Source: Dyella_A ginsengisoli
GTDB taxonomy: Bacteria; Pseudomonadota; Gammaproteobacteria; Xanthomonadales; Rhodanobacteraceae
Length of the DNA: 64,000 nt
Direction: 5' to 3'
Assembly: GCF_044904665.1 (NCBI RefSeq)
Contig: NZ_JADIKM010000003.1
Span: 310,001-374,000, forward strand
Each line of letters begins with the position of its first letter. Position 1 is the first letter of the stretch. A program made the translations under genes and the position numbers. Of this stretch, positions 20,319 to 29,333 are shown piece after piece. The notes beneath the pieces are model-generated. The model was not told where the DNA came from and did no database searches. It saw only the letters and a list, made by a program, of their open reading frames with translations.

Positions 20319-21488
20319 ATGGCTGTCCGTCTTGATCCGCTCGACCTTTACGATGTCCGTTCGCTGCTCTCCGACGAGGAGCGCATGGTGCAGGACTCCG
20401 TCGGCCGCTTTGTCGACGAAAAGGTGCTGCCGATCATCGGCGACTGCTTCGATCAGGGCCGCTTCCCGAAAGAGCTGATTCCCGAGATCGCCGGCCTCGG
20501 TCTGCTCGGCGCGACCATCCCCGAGGAATACGGCGGTGCCGGCATGAACGGCGTCAGCTACGGCCTGATCTGCCAGGAACTGGAGCGCGGCGATTCGGGC
20601 CTGCGCAGCTTCGCCTCGGTGCAGAGCTCGCTGTGCATGTATCCGATCTACGCGTACGGCAGCGAGGAGCAGAAGCGCCAGTACCTGCCCGGCATGGCCG
20701 CTGGCGAGATCATCGGCTGCTTCGGCCTCACCGAGCCGCACGGCGGCTCCGATCCGGCGAACATGAAGACCCACGCCCGCAAGGACGGCGGCGACTGGGT
20801 GATCAACGGCGCCAAGATGTGGATCACCAACGGCAACCTCGCGCACATCGCCATCGTGTGGGCGATGACCGAGGACGGCATCCAGGGCTTCATCGTCCCC
20901 ACCGATACCGCCGGCTTCAAGGCGCAGGAAATCCACAAGAAGATGAGCCTGCGCGCCTCGGTCACCAGCGCGCTGTTCTTCGACGGCGTGCGCGTGCCCG
21001 ACGCCAACCGCCTGCCCAACGTGAAGGGCCTGAAGGGTCCGCTGGGCTGCCTTACCCAGGCCCGCTACGGCATCACCTGGGGGCCGATCGGCGCCGCGCA
21101 GGCCTGCCTGAAGGAAGTGCTCGACTACACCGCCGAGCGCATCCTGTTCGGTCGCCCGCTGGCCTCCAATCAGGCGGTGCAGCTGAAGATGGCCGACATG
21201 GCCCGCCGCATCACCACGGCGCAGCTGCTGTCGTTGCAGCTCGGTCGCCTCAAGGACGCCGGCAAAATGCAGCCGACCCAGGTCTCGCTGGCCAAGTGGA
21301 ACAACTGCCGCATGGCGATCGACATCGCCCGCCAGTGCCGCGACATCCTCGGCGGCGCCGGCATCACCACCGAACATGGCGCGATCCGTCACGCGTTGAA
21401 CCTGGAATCGGTGATCACCTACGAGGGCACCGAGACGGTGCACGAGCTGGTGGTGGGTCGCGAGCTGACCGGCATCAACGCGTTCTGA
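20319..21488 (+). CDS. gcdH: Glutaryl-CoA dehydrogenase
   Basis: This FAD acyl-CoA dehydrogenase oxidises and decarboxylates glutaryl-CoA to crotonyl-CoA in lysine and tryptophan breakdown. It is 389 residues. The glutaryl-specific features match human GCDH: SFASVQSSLCMYPIYAYGSE, whose preceding arginine corresponds to the glutarate-binding residue, and the catalytic base Glu369 in VITYEGTETVHE. FGLTEPHGGSDPANMKT is the FAD/substrate region. The ATG at 20319 has GGGAGG 8 nt upstream. TAGAAT at 20283-20288 may be its -10 box. It is probably a single-gene transcript; a palindromic repeat follows. Confidence 0.93.
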   Translation: MAVRLDPLDLYDVRSLLSDEERMVQDSVGRFVDEKVLPIIGDCFDQGRFPKELIPEIAGLGLLGATIPEEYGGAGMNGVSYGLICQELERGDSGLRSFASVQSSLCMYPIYAYGSEEQKRQYLPGMAAGEIIGCFGLTEPHGGSDPANMKTHARKDGGDWVINGAKMWITNGNLAHIAIVWAMTEDGIQGFIVPTDTAGFKAQEIHKKMSLRASVTSALFFDGVRVPDANRLPNVKGLKGPLGCLTQARYGITWGPIGAAQACLKEVLDYTAERILFGRPLASNQAVQLKMADMARRITTAQLLSLQLGRLKDAGKMQPTQVSLAKWNNCRMAIDIARQCRDILGGAGITTEHGAIRHALNLESVITYEGTETVHELVVGRELTGINAF

Positions 21489-21518
21489 AGTAATGGCGCG
21501 ACGAGCGTCCTCATGACC

Positions 21519-21655
21519 GTCATCCCGGCGCAAGCCGGAAGCGATGTTCAACGGCGCCAGCCGGTCATCCAGTGCCTCCCCATCAGGGTTTGCAGGCGCT
21601 GGATGACCAGCTCTGCGGCTGTTAATGAAGCGCCTCCGGCTTGCGCCGGAATGAC
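21519..21655. repeat. Nested palindromic extragenic element (137 bp)
   Basis: The outer arms (21519-21539 and 21635-21655) are 21-nt inverted repeats matching at 20 of 21 positions, of the form GTCATyCCGGCGCAAGCCGGA. The inner arms (21563-21577 and 21594-21608) are 15-nt inverted repeats matching at 14 of 15. The whole could fold into one long cruciform. It has REP/MITE character common in Xanthomonadales intergenic DNA. It sits between gcdH and a GNAT gene and may also end gcdH transcription. Confidence 0.8.
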
Positions 21656-21694
21656 ACAGAGGGCGAACAGAAACCTGGGCCAGAGTGTCCCGGC

Positions 21695-22237
21695 ATGAGC
21701 TGGCAAGACATCCGCATCGAAACCGACCGCCTGATCCTGCGCCCGACCCGGGCGGAGGATTTCGAAGGCTGGGCGCAGCTGATGGGTGACGGTGAGAACT
21801 CGCATCACATCGGCGGCCCGCAGCCGCGTGCCGTGGCCTGGCGCGGCTTCCTCTCCATGGCCGGCGCGTGGGCGATCCAGGGCTTCGGCATGTTTTCGGT
21901 GATCGAGAAAGCCAGCGGCCAGTGGATCGGCCGGCTGGGTCCTTGGCAGCCCGAAGGCTGGCCCGGCACTGAAGTGGGCTGGGGCCTGCTGCGTGAGGCA
22001 TGGGGGAAGGGCTACGCCACCGAAGGCTCGGCCGCCGCGATCGACTGGGCATTCGACCAGCTGGGCTGGACCGAGGTGATCCACACCATTGCGCCGGACA
22101 ATCTCGCCTCGCAGGAGGTCGCCCGGCGGCTGGGCTCCAGCCTGCAGGGGCCAGGGCGTTTGCCCGAGCCGTTCCAGGATCTTCCCGTCGAGGTCTGGGG
22201 CCAGAGCCGCGAGGCCTGGCGTTCCCGCCGCGCATGA
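21695..22237 (+). CDS. RimJ/RimL-type GNAT acetyltransferase
   Basis: This 180-residue protein opens with IETDRLILRPTRAEDFEGW, the standard start of RimJ/RimL-like acetyltransferases. It has GWGLLREAWGKGYATEGSAA as the acetyl-CoA loop and DNLASQEVARRLG near the end. Such enzymes acetylate protein N-termini or small amines; the target is not predictable. The ATG at 21695 begins 40 bp after the palindromic repeat. It overlaps the next gene by 4 nt (ATGA), so they form one translational unit with a nucleotidyltransferase-like protein. Confidence 0.85.
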   Translation: MSWQDIRIETDRLILRPTRAEDFEGWAQLMGDGENSHHIGGPQPRAVAWRGFLSMAGAWAIQGFGMFSVIEKASGQWIGRLGPWQPEGWPGTEVGWGLLREAWGKGYATEGSAAAIDWAFDQLGWTEVIHTIAPDNLASQEVARRLGSSLQGPGRLPEPFQDLPVEVWGQSREAWRSRRA

Positions 22238-22740
22238 GCCACGTCCCGCCCGCGCTGTTCGTCGCGCTCACCGAGCTGGTGCCCGAGCTGCACGTGCACT
22301 GCGCCGATCCATGGTGCCTGATCGGCAGCGCCGGGGCGCTGCTGCTCGGTGCCGACGTGGGCGTGGGCGATGTCGACGTGCTGGTTTCGCGCAGCGACGC
22401 CGAGGCGCTGACGGCACTTTGGACTGAGCGCCGCGACACCGCCCATGTTCCCACCGACGGCGACCGCTTCCGCTCGCACTACGCCCGTTTCCGTTTTCCC
22501 GGCCTGCCGGTGGAGGTGATGGGCGGCCTGGAACTGGATGCCGGCGACGGCTGGCAGCCGGTGTCGCCGGGCAAGCTGGTGCTGGTCGGCCTGCAGGGGC
22601 TGGCGGTGCCGGTGCCGTCGCTGGACGACCAGATCCGCATCTTCGAATCCTTCGGTCGCGACAAGGACCGGGCCCGTGCCGCAGCGTTGCGCAAGCTCCA
22701 CCAGCCGCGGTCCGTGCTGCCGATCGTTTCCTCTTCCTGA
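22234..22740 (+). CDS. Nucleotidyltransferase-fold protein
   Basis: This 168-residue protein carries the minimal nucleotidyltransferase pattern: CLIGSAGALLLGADVG followed by DVDVLVSRSDAEAL, matching G-S-x(9,13)-D-x-D. The third acidic residue may lie in VEVMGGLELDAGD. This resembles aminoglycoside-nucleotidyltransferase-like and AbiEii-type folds, but there is no clear partner antitoxin. Translation is coupled to the GNAT gene (ATGA). It could modify a small molecule, a tRNA or a protein; I cannot tell which. The next gene starts 44 bp downstream and may be in the same transcript. Confidence 0.55.
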   Translation: MSHVPPALFVALTELVPELHVHCADPWCLIGSAGALLLGADVGVGDVDVLVSRSDAEALTALWTERRDTAHVPTDGDRFRSHYARFRFPGLPVEVMGGLELDAGDGWQPVSPGKLVLVGLQGLAVPVPSLDDQIRIFESFGRDKDRARAAALRKLHQPRSVLPIVSSS

Positions 22741-22783
22741 CGGCGCTCCGCCACCGTCTTCCGCTTCCTGGACGAACCCCGCC

Positions 22784-25051
22784 ATGACCGCCATTCCGTT
22801 CGCCATCACCGCCCGCCACAAGGGCTTCAACCGCGCCGAGATCGTCGACCAGAACTTCACCGAGTTCGTGCAGCTTTGGCACGGCGAGGTGCGGCGTGCC
22901 CCCGGCGACGCCGAAGCGGTGCTGCCGGGCAGCGCGCTCGACGCGCGCGGCTTCCGCGAGCTGTTCGAGTCGCAGCTGATCAGCCGCCACCTCGACCTGA
23001 TGGCGCGCGTGCTGCGCGTACAGAACAAGGTGTTCTACACGATCGGTTCGTCCGGCCATGAGGGCAACGCGATGGTGGCGCGGCTGACCCGGCATACCGA
23101 TCCGGCGTTCCTGCATTACCGCTCCGGCGGCTTCATGGCCGAGCGCTTCCGCAAGCTGCCGGGCATGGACCCGGTGATGGATTCGGCGCTGTCGTTCGCC
23201 GCCAGCAAGGACGATCCGGCCTCCGGCGGTCGCCACAAGGTATGGGGCAGCAAGCCGCTCTGGGTGCTGCCGCAGACCTCGACCATCGCCTCGCACCTGC
23301 CCAAGGCGCTGGGTACCGCGGTCGCCATCGATCACGCGCGCCGCATCGGTCATGCCTTGCCGATTCCCGACGACTCCATCGCGATCTGCTCGTTCGGCGA
23401 TGCGTCCAGCAACCACGCCACCGCGCAGACCGCGTTCAACGCGGCCGGCTGGACCGCCTACCAGAAGCTGCCCGCGCCGGTGCTGTTCGTGTGCGAGGAC
23501 AACGGCATCGGCATCTCGGTGAAGACGCCCACCGGCTGGGTGGCCAGCAACTATCAGTCGCGCTCCAACCTCGACTATTTCTTCGCCGACGGCCTGGACC
23601 TGGCCGAAGGCTACGCCCAGGTGCAGCGCGCGGTGGAGCACTGCCGCCGCACGCGTCGGCCGACCTTCCTGCACCTGAAGACCACCCGCGTGATGGGCCA
23701 CGCCGGCACCGACTTCGAGATCGAGTGGCGCTCGATCGAGGAGCTGGTGGCAGTGGAATCCACCGATCCGCTGCTGCGCTCGGCGGCGATCGCGCTGGAG
23801 TCGGGCCTTTACTCGAAGGACGACCTGCTCAACCTGTACGAAGCGACCCGCAAGCGCTGCTTCGCTGCGGCCGACGAAGCCGACCGCCGGCCCAAGCTGG
23901 AGCGCCTCGACGACGTGATGGCCCCGCTGGCGCCGTACTCGCCGGCCAAGGTGAAGGCCGAGGCCGAGCGCGCGGACTACGGCGACAAGCGTCTTGCCGC
24001 GTTCGGCAGCGAGGCGAAGTTGCCGGAAAGCCAGCCGCCGCGGCACCTGGCGATCCAGATCGGCCAGGCCCTGCACGACCTCATGGCCAAGTACCCCGAG
24101 TCGCTGCTGTTCGGCGAGGACGTGGCGCAGAAGGGTGGCGTGTATACCGTCACCAAGGGCCTGCACAAGGCATTCAAGAACACCCGCGTGTTCAACACCC
24201 TGCTGGACGAGACGATCATCCTCGGCCTGGCCCAGGGCTACGCCAACATGGGCATGCTGCCGATCCCGGAAATCCAGTATCTGGCCTACTTCCACAACGC
24301 CGGCGACCAGATCCGCGGCGAAGCGTCGAGCCTGCAGTTCTTCTCCAACGACCAGTTCCGCAACCCGATGGTGATGCGCATCGCTTCGCTGGGTTACCAG
24401 CGCGGCTTCGGCGGGCATTTCCACAACGACAACTCGATCACCGCGCTGCGCGACATCCCGGGCCTCGTGGTCGGCTGCGCCAGTCGTGGCGACGACGCGG
24501 CCACCATGCTGCGCACGATGATGGCGCTGGCGAAGGTCGACGGGCGCGTCTGCGCCTTCCTCGAACCGATCGCGCTGTACATGACCAAGGATCTGTACGA
24601 GGCCGGCGACGGCGCGTGGCAGTTCGCCTATCCCGCGCCCGGCGAGGCGATGACGCTGGGCGAGGGGCGCGTGTACCACGAGGACGCCGACGACCTGGTG
24701 GTGTTCACCTTCGGCAACGGCGTACCGATGGCGCTGCGTGCCGCGCGCACCATCGAGGCCGAGCTGAAGTGGAAGGTGCGCGTGGTCGATCTGCGCTGGC
24801 TGGCGCCGCTCAACGACGCCTTCATCGCGGCGCAGGCCAGGAACGCCAAGCGCATCGTGGTGCTGGACGAGGGCCGCAAGAGCGCGGGCGTGGGCGAGGG
24901 CGTGATCACCGCGATCGTCGAGGCCGGATTGGGCGCCACGCCGCTCAAGCGCGTGGTGGGCGCAGATACCTTCACCCCGCTGGCCGGCGCGGCGTTCCTG
25001 GTGCTTCCGGGCGAGGCCGACGTGGTGGCCGCGGCGCGCGAGCTGGGCTGA
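22784..25051 (+). CDS. Fused alpha-beta 2-oxoacid dehydrogenase E1 (branched-chain type)
   Basis: This thiamine-diphosphate protein of 755 residues joins two parts usually made separately. Residues about 55-400 are the E1-alpha module, with IGSSGHEGNAMVARLTRHTD and the TPP motif region SFGDASSNHATAQTAFNAAG to VCEDNGIG. Residues about 420-755 are the E1-beta module, with LLFGEDVAQKGGVYTVTKGL and FNTLLDETIILGLAQGYANM. It should decarboxylate a branched-chain or similar 2-oxoacid. No E2 acyltransferase or dedicated E3 lies beside it; E3 could come from the lpdA at 3.9 kb. The ATG at 22784 is the first with family similarity. Its real substrate is unproven. Confidence 0.83.
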   Translation: MTAIPFAITARHKGFNRAEIVDQNFTEFVQLWHGEVRRAPGDAEAVLPGSALDARGFRELFESQLISRHLDLMARVLRVQNKVFYTIGSSGHEGNAMVARLTRHTDPAFLHYRSGGFMAERFRKLPGMDPVMDSALSFAASKDDPASGGRHKVWGSKPLWVLPQTSTIASHLPKALGTAVAIDHARRIGHALPIPDDSIAICSFGDASSNHATAQTAFNAAGWTAYQKLPAPVLFVCEDNGIGISVKTPTGWVASNYQSRSNLDYFFADGLDLAEGYAQVQRAVEHCRRTRRPTFLHLKTTRVMGHAGTDFEIEWRSIEELVAVESTDPLLRSAAIALESGLYSKDDLLNLYEATRKRCFAAADEADRRPKLERLDDVMAPLAPYSPAKVKAEAERADYGDKRLAAFGSEAKLPESQPPRHLAIQIGQALHDLMAKYPESLLFGEDVAQKGGVYTVTKGLHKAFKNTRVFNTLLDETIILGLAQGYANMGMLPIPEIQYLAYFHNAGDQIRGEASSLQFFSNDQFRNPMVMRIASLGYQRGFGGHFHNDNSITALRDIPGLVVGCASRGDDAATMLRTMMALAKVDGRVCAFLEPIALYMTKDLYEAGDGAWQFAYPAPGEAMTLGEGRVYHEDADDLVVFTFGNGVPMALRAARTIEAELKWKVRVVDLRWLAPLNDAFIAAQARNAKRIVVLDEGRKSAGVGEGVITAIVEAGLGATPLKRVVGADTFTPLAGAAFLVLPGEADVVAAARELG

Positions 25052-25066
25052 TCGGGGATGGCGCGC

Positions 25067-26818
25067 TCAGGGCGTGTGCTGCGGCACGCGCCCGGTGCGC
25101 GATACGCGGCGCTGCGCGGCCGATTCCTCGTGCCACCGCTGCAGGCTGGCCCGGTTGCGGCCGGCGAGCTTGGCGTCGTACATCGCCTGGTCGGCGCGGG
25201 CGACCAGGCTGTCGATGGAATCGTTCGCTCGACGCACGGCCACGCCGATGCTCACGGTGAGCTGCGGATGGGCTTCGTCCACCGCAATCTCCAGTCGATG
25301 GATACGCCGGCACAGCCGCGTGGCGACCTGCATGGCTTCCTCCTCGCCGGCGCCGTCGAGCAGGACGACGAATTCCTCGCCACCGTAGCGGCCGAACAGA
25401 TCCGCCGGTCGCAGTTCCTCGCGCAGGGCGTGTGAGACCGCCACCAGCGCCTCGTCGCCGGCCGCGTGGCCGCGGCGGTCGTTGAGGATCTTGAAGTGAT
25501 CCAGGTCCAGGAACAGCAGCGATTGCGGGCGCGGCGAAGGATCGCTCATCGCCAGGATCGCCGCCTCGTTCCAGGCGCGCCGGTTGAGCGCCTGGGTCAG
25601 CGAATCCTTGTCGGCGAGTACGCGCACTTCGTCGCGGTCGCGGCGGATCATCAGGGCGCGGTCGGCCAGGCCGAACGACAGCACTGCCGCCTCGAAAGCG
25701 CCGGCGGCCAGGCCCGCATCGTTGAGCCAGGCCAGGCCCGGCAGAGCGCCGTTGACCTGCGCGCTGGTCATCGCGGTGAGCGCCAGCAGCGGGGTCCAGC
25801 CGGCGAGGAAGAACCAGGCGTGGCGCGAGCCGCGCAGCGCGGCGACGATCGAGGCCAGCAACAGCAGCGCGGCGCCCAGGGTGAGCAGCGGATTGACCAG
25901 CAGCTGCCCGATGTTCTCCAGCGCATCCACCTGGCTGCAGCGCATCAGCACCACCGCCACCATGCCGACCGCCAGCGCCAGCACGGGAATGCGCAGCAGC
26001 GGGGCGAAGCGCTGCAGCTCGCAGAAGCGGATCATGAACAGCGAGGCAAAGGCCACCGACAGCGCCACCGCGGCCGATCCCACGGTGATCGACAGCCCGC
26101 CAAGCCAGTACAGCTCCAGCGGGTGATAGACAAAGCCCGTCTGGATGCCCTGGATCAACGCATAGCAGAGGATGTAGCCGGCGTACCAGCCGAAAGTGAC
26201 GTCACGCAGGATGATCGCGAAGCACAGTGCCATCAGCGCCATTGCCAGCATCACGGCGAGGGTGGCCGTGGCGAACACCAGCCAGCGTGCGTCCTCGCCC
26301 AGGTAGCTGGCCCAGCCCTGCAGGCGGAAGCTGACCGGGGCGGCGATGCGCGCGGAGGGCTCGAACTTCAGCAGCAGCGGTTTGGAGGCCTGCCGATCGC
26401 GCCCGAGCAGGAATGCCAGTCGGCCGTGGCCGTGCACCGCGGCCTGGAAATCATCGAGGCCAAGTGAAACGGTGGGTCCGTTGTGGTCATAAAGGGTCAC
26501 CGTGCCCAGCGGCGGCGGATAGATGCTGAGCACGCGCTCCTCCTGCACCCACGGCGGCTGCGGATCGAGCACTACCCAACTGCCCCGCGCACCCTGCGGC
26601 AGGCGCTGCAGCAGGGCCGGGTTGAAGCGGTTCATTTCGCCCTGGCGGAAATCCTCCATCGCCTTGGCCGGCGTGTCGCCTTCGCGCACGTCCCGCCATG
26701 CCCCGGCCAGCGGGGTAGCGGCATGCAGGTAGCCGCTGCACAGCAGGGCGAACGCATACAGCGCCCGCTGCGCCCAGCGCATCCACCTCGGCGGCCTGGT
26801 GATTGCCGGCCTTGTCAT
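25067..26818 (-). CDS. Membrane diguanylate cyclase (7TM sensor-GGDEF)
   Basis: This enzyme should make cyclic-di-GMP from GTP at the inner membrane. From the ATG at 26818 it is 583 residues. It has an N-terminal signal/anchor (about 12-32), then a periplasmic jelly-roll-like region (about 35-190). Seven predicted transmembrane helices follow (about 195-400), as in 7TMR-DISM sensors. The GGDEF domain is C-terminal (about 420-560). The active site GGEEF is intact (about 479-483) and is preceded by RPAD at the right spacing for an inhibitory I-site, so product feedback is likely. The ligand is unknown. It converges on the E1 gene; the 229 bp upstream hold no gene I can see. Confidence 0.88.
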   Translation of the reverse strand: MTRPAITRPPRWMRWAQRALYAFALLCSGYLHAATPLAGAWRDVREGDTPAKAMEDFRQGEMNRFNPALLQRLPQGARGSWVVLDPQPPWVQEERVLSIYPPPLGTVTLYDHNGPTVSLGLDDFQAAVHGHGRLAFLLGRDRQASKPLLLKFEPSARIAAPVSFRLQGWASYLGEDARWLVFATATLAVMLAMALMALCFAIILRDVTFGWYAGYILCYALIQGIQTGFVYHPLELYWLGGLSITVGSAAVALSVAFASLFMIRFCELQRFAPLLRIPVLALAVGMVAVVLMRCSQVDALENIGQLLVNPLLTLGAALLLLASIVAALRGSRHAWFFLAGWTPLLALTAMTSAQVNGALPGLAWLNDAGLAAGAFEAAVLSFGLADRALMIRRDRDEVRVLADKDSLTQALNRRAWNEAAILAMSDPSPRPQSLLFLDLDHFKILNDRRGHAAGDEALVAVSHALREELRPADLFGRYGGEEFVVLLDGAGEEEAMQVATRLCRRIHRLEIAVDEAHPQLTVSIGVAVRRANDSIDSLVARADQAMYDAKLAGRNRASLQRWHEESAAQRRVSRTGRVPQHTP

Positions 26819-27047
26819 GACATCCGTCCCCCCCGGTCGTGACGCATGGTGCCCCCGGACATGTAGTGCGTGATGCGTCCACGAACTCATGCGCAAGCGG
26901 GCGTTAGCCGTTCAGCGTGCCAAGGCGAGGCAGTCCTGTCGGCGGGCGCAAGGCACCACACTGTGTAGGCCCATGCCATAGACCAGCAGGAACCGTGCCA
27001 CCAGAGGGGGCGTGAAGTGGCTGCGACCAATGATCAGGCAAGACTGA

Positions 27048-29192
27048 TCAGCTCACCGCCGCTCCGCTGCCGCAGAGCTTCTCCAGCAACTGGTGCTGTA
27101 CGTTGCGCGGACTCTGGCCGCTCGCCGGCTGCGCCCGCACGTAGCTTCCGTCCGGTTGCAGCAACGACGCACTGGCGTTGTCGGCCAGGTAGAGATCCAG
27201 CTCGCGGCGCACCCGCTGGATCAGCTTCTTGCCCTCGATGGGAAAGCCGGTTTCCACGCGACGATCGAGGTTGCGCTCCATCAGGTCGGCGCTGGCCAGG
27301 TAGAGCTTCTCCTCGCCGTCGTTGGCGAACCAGTAGACGCGGCTGTGTTCCAGGAACCGGCCGATGATCGAGCGCACCCGGATGTTGTGCGATACCCCGG
27401 GCACGCCGGGACGCAGGCAGCACATGCCGCGCACGATCAGGTCGATCTTCACCCCCGCCATGCTGGCCTTGTACAGAGCGCGGATCACCTTGGCGTCGGT
27501 CACCGCGTTGACCTTGATGATGATCTGCGCCGGCTTGCCGGCTTCGGCATGCGCCGTCTCGCGGGCGATCAGGTCGAGCAGGGTCTTCTTCAGCGTGAAC
27601 GGCGCATGCAGCAGCTTCTTCATCGGCTGCACCTTGCCCATGCCGGTGAGCTGGCTGAACAGCTTGTGCACGTCCTCGCACAGCACCGGATCGGAGGTGA
27701 GCAGGCTGTAGTCGGTGTAAAGCCGCGCGTTGCCGGTATGGTAGTTGCCGGTGCCCAGGTGCGCGTAGCGCACCAGCTCGCTGCCCTCGCGGCGCTGGAT
27801 CAGCATCAGCTTGGCGTGCGTCTTCACGCCCACCACGCCGTAGATCACCACCGCGCCGGCCTGCTGCAGGCGCGAGGCGAGGGTGAGGTTGGATTCCTCA
27901 TCGAAGCGCGCGCGCAGCTCGATCACCGCGGTGACCTCCTTGCCGGCGCGCGCCGCGTCCACCAACGCATCGACGATTTCCGAAGTGGCGCCGCTGCGGT
28001 ACAGCGTCTGCTTGATCGCCAGCACCGAGGGATCCTTCGCCGCCTGGCGCAGCATGTCGACCACCGGAGTGAACGACTCGTACGGATGCAGCAGCAGCAC
28101 GTCCTGGCGGCTCAGGCTGGCGAAGATGTCGTCGGACTTCTTCAGCTGCTTGGGGATCGAGGGCGTGAACGGTTGGAACTGCAGCTGCGGGAAGCCAGGC
28201 TTGCTGGCCACGCCGAACAGGCGCGACAGGTTTACTGCGCCATTGACTTCATACAGCTCGGCGGCGGTGAGCCCGAACTGCTTGAGCAGGTAGTCGATAA
28301 GCAGCTTGGGGCAGTTGTCGGCCACCTCCAGCCGCACCGCGTCGCCGAAGCGTCGGGTGTACAGGCCGCCGCGCAGGGCGCGCGCGAGGTCGTCCACGTC
28401 TTCCGGGTCGATCGTCAGGTCGGCGTTGCGGGTGAGGCGGAACTGGTAGCAGCCGTGCACCTGCATGCCGGGAAACAGCTCGTCGACGTGGGCGTGGATC
28501 ACCGACGACAGCAGCACGTGGTTCTCGCCGCCCTCGCAGATGTCGTCGGGCAGGCGCATCAGGCGCGGCAGCACGCGCGGTGCCGGCACGATGGCCAGGC
28601 CCGAATCGCGGCCGAATGCATCCACGCCTTCCAGCTGCACGATGAAGTTGAGGCTCTTGTTCACCAGCAGCGGAAACGGGTGGGTGGGGTCCAGCCCGAT
28701 CGGCGTGATCAGGGGGGCCACCTCGTGGCGGAAGTAGCGGCGCACCCAATGCTTCTGCTTCAGCGTCCACTCGTTGCGGCGCACGATGCGGATGCCCTGG
28801 GCAGCCAGCTCGGGCAGGATGCGCTCGTTGAGGATCGCGTACTGGCGTTCGATCTGCTGGTGCGCCACCTCGCTGATCATCGCCAGCGCCTGCTTTGGCG
28901 GAATGCCGTCCGGCCCGACCAACTCGTGGTCGAAGGCGATCTGGTCCTTCAGCTCGGCCACGCGGATCTCGAAGAACTCGTCCATGTTGCTGGAGAAGAT
29001 CAGCAGGAACTTCAGCCGTTCCTGCAGCGGTGTGCCCTCGTCCAGCGCCTGGTCGAGCACCCGGATGTTGAACTGCAGCTGCGACAGCTCGCGATGGATG
29101 TACAGCGAGCGATCGGCCAGGTCGACCGTACCCACGGCTTCCGCGGGTGGCACGGACGATGCGGCTGGGGCGGGCTTCTTGCGCTGGGTCAT
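27048..29192 (-). CDS. ppk: Polyphosphate kinase 1
   Basis: Ppk1 polymerises the terminal phosphate of ATP into polyphosphate and works in reverse. It is 714 residues. The N-terminal domain includes LSQLQFNIRVLDQALDEGTP and FSSNMDEFFEIRVA. The phospholipase-D-like catalytic half contains the autophosphorylated histidine region YAHLGTGNYHTGNARLYTD. RFDEESN and the PLD-like ELRARFDEE are also present. The ATG at 29192 was chosen because the 14 residues before it are not conserved. A 7-bp inverted repeat overlaps the stop codon (27031-27050). No ppx follows. A loose Pho-box-like sequence lies about 80 nt upstream. Confidence 0.95.
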   Translation of the reverse strand: MTQRKKPAPAASSVPPAEAVGTVDLADRSLYIHRELSQLQFNIRVLDQALDEGTPLQERLKFLLIFSSNMDEFFEIRVAELKDQIAFDHELVGPDGIPPKQALAMISEVAHQQIERQYAILNERILPELAAQGIRIVRRNEWTLKQKHWVRRYFRHEVAPLITPIGLDPTHPFPLLVNKSLNFIVQLEGVDAFGRDSGLAIVPAPRVLPRLMRLPDDICEGGENHVLLSSVIHAHVDELFPGMQVHGCYQFRLTRNADLTIDPEDVDDLARALRGGLYTRRFGDAVRLEVADNCPKLLIDYLLKQFGLTAAELYEVNGAVNLSRLFGVASKPGFPQLQFQPFTPSIPKQLKKSDDIFASLSRQDVLLLHPYESFTPVVDMLRQAAKDPSVLAIKQTLYRSGATSEIVDALVDAARAGKEVTAVIELRARFDEESNLTLASRLQQAGAVVIYGVVGVKTHAKLMLIQRREGSELVRYAHLGTGNYHTGNARLYTDYSLLTSDPVLCEDVHKLFSQLTGMGKVQPMKKLLHAPFTLKKTLLDLIARETAHAEAGKPAQIIIKVNAVTDAKVIRALYKASMAGVKIDLIVRGMCCLRPGVPGVSHNIRVRSIIGRFLEHSRVYWFANDGEEKLYLASADLMERNLDRRVETGFPIEGKKLIQRVRRELDLYLADNASASLLQPDGSYVRAQPASGQSPRNVQHQLLEKLCGSGAAVS

Positions 29193-29272
29193 CGGGCTTC
29201 TATCCGGGGAGAGGTCGGCGATGCAGACGGACACCGGCGAGCGTCATCGCACGGACATGTTGTGCTGCCTGG

Positions 29273-29290
29273 TTGACGTCCATGTGACAC
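29273..29290 (-). promoter_or_regulatory. Possible Pho box upstream of ppk
   Basis: On the minus strand the 18 nt read GTGTCAC-ATGG-ACGTCAA, two 7-mers with a 4-nt spacer as in PhoB sites (consensus CTGTCAT). The first half matches 5 of 7 and the second 4 of 7, so support is weak. Phosphate control of ppk is known in other bacteria. Confidence 0.3.
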
Positions 29291-29333
29291 GCCCATGCTA
29301 GCGGCGGCCGTGCATCGCGGCAGCTGACCCATG

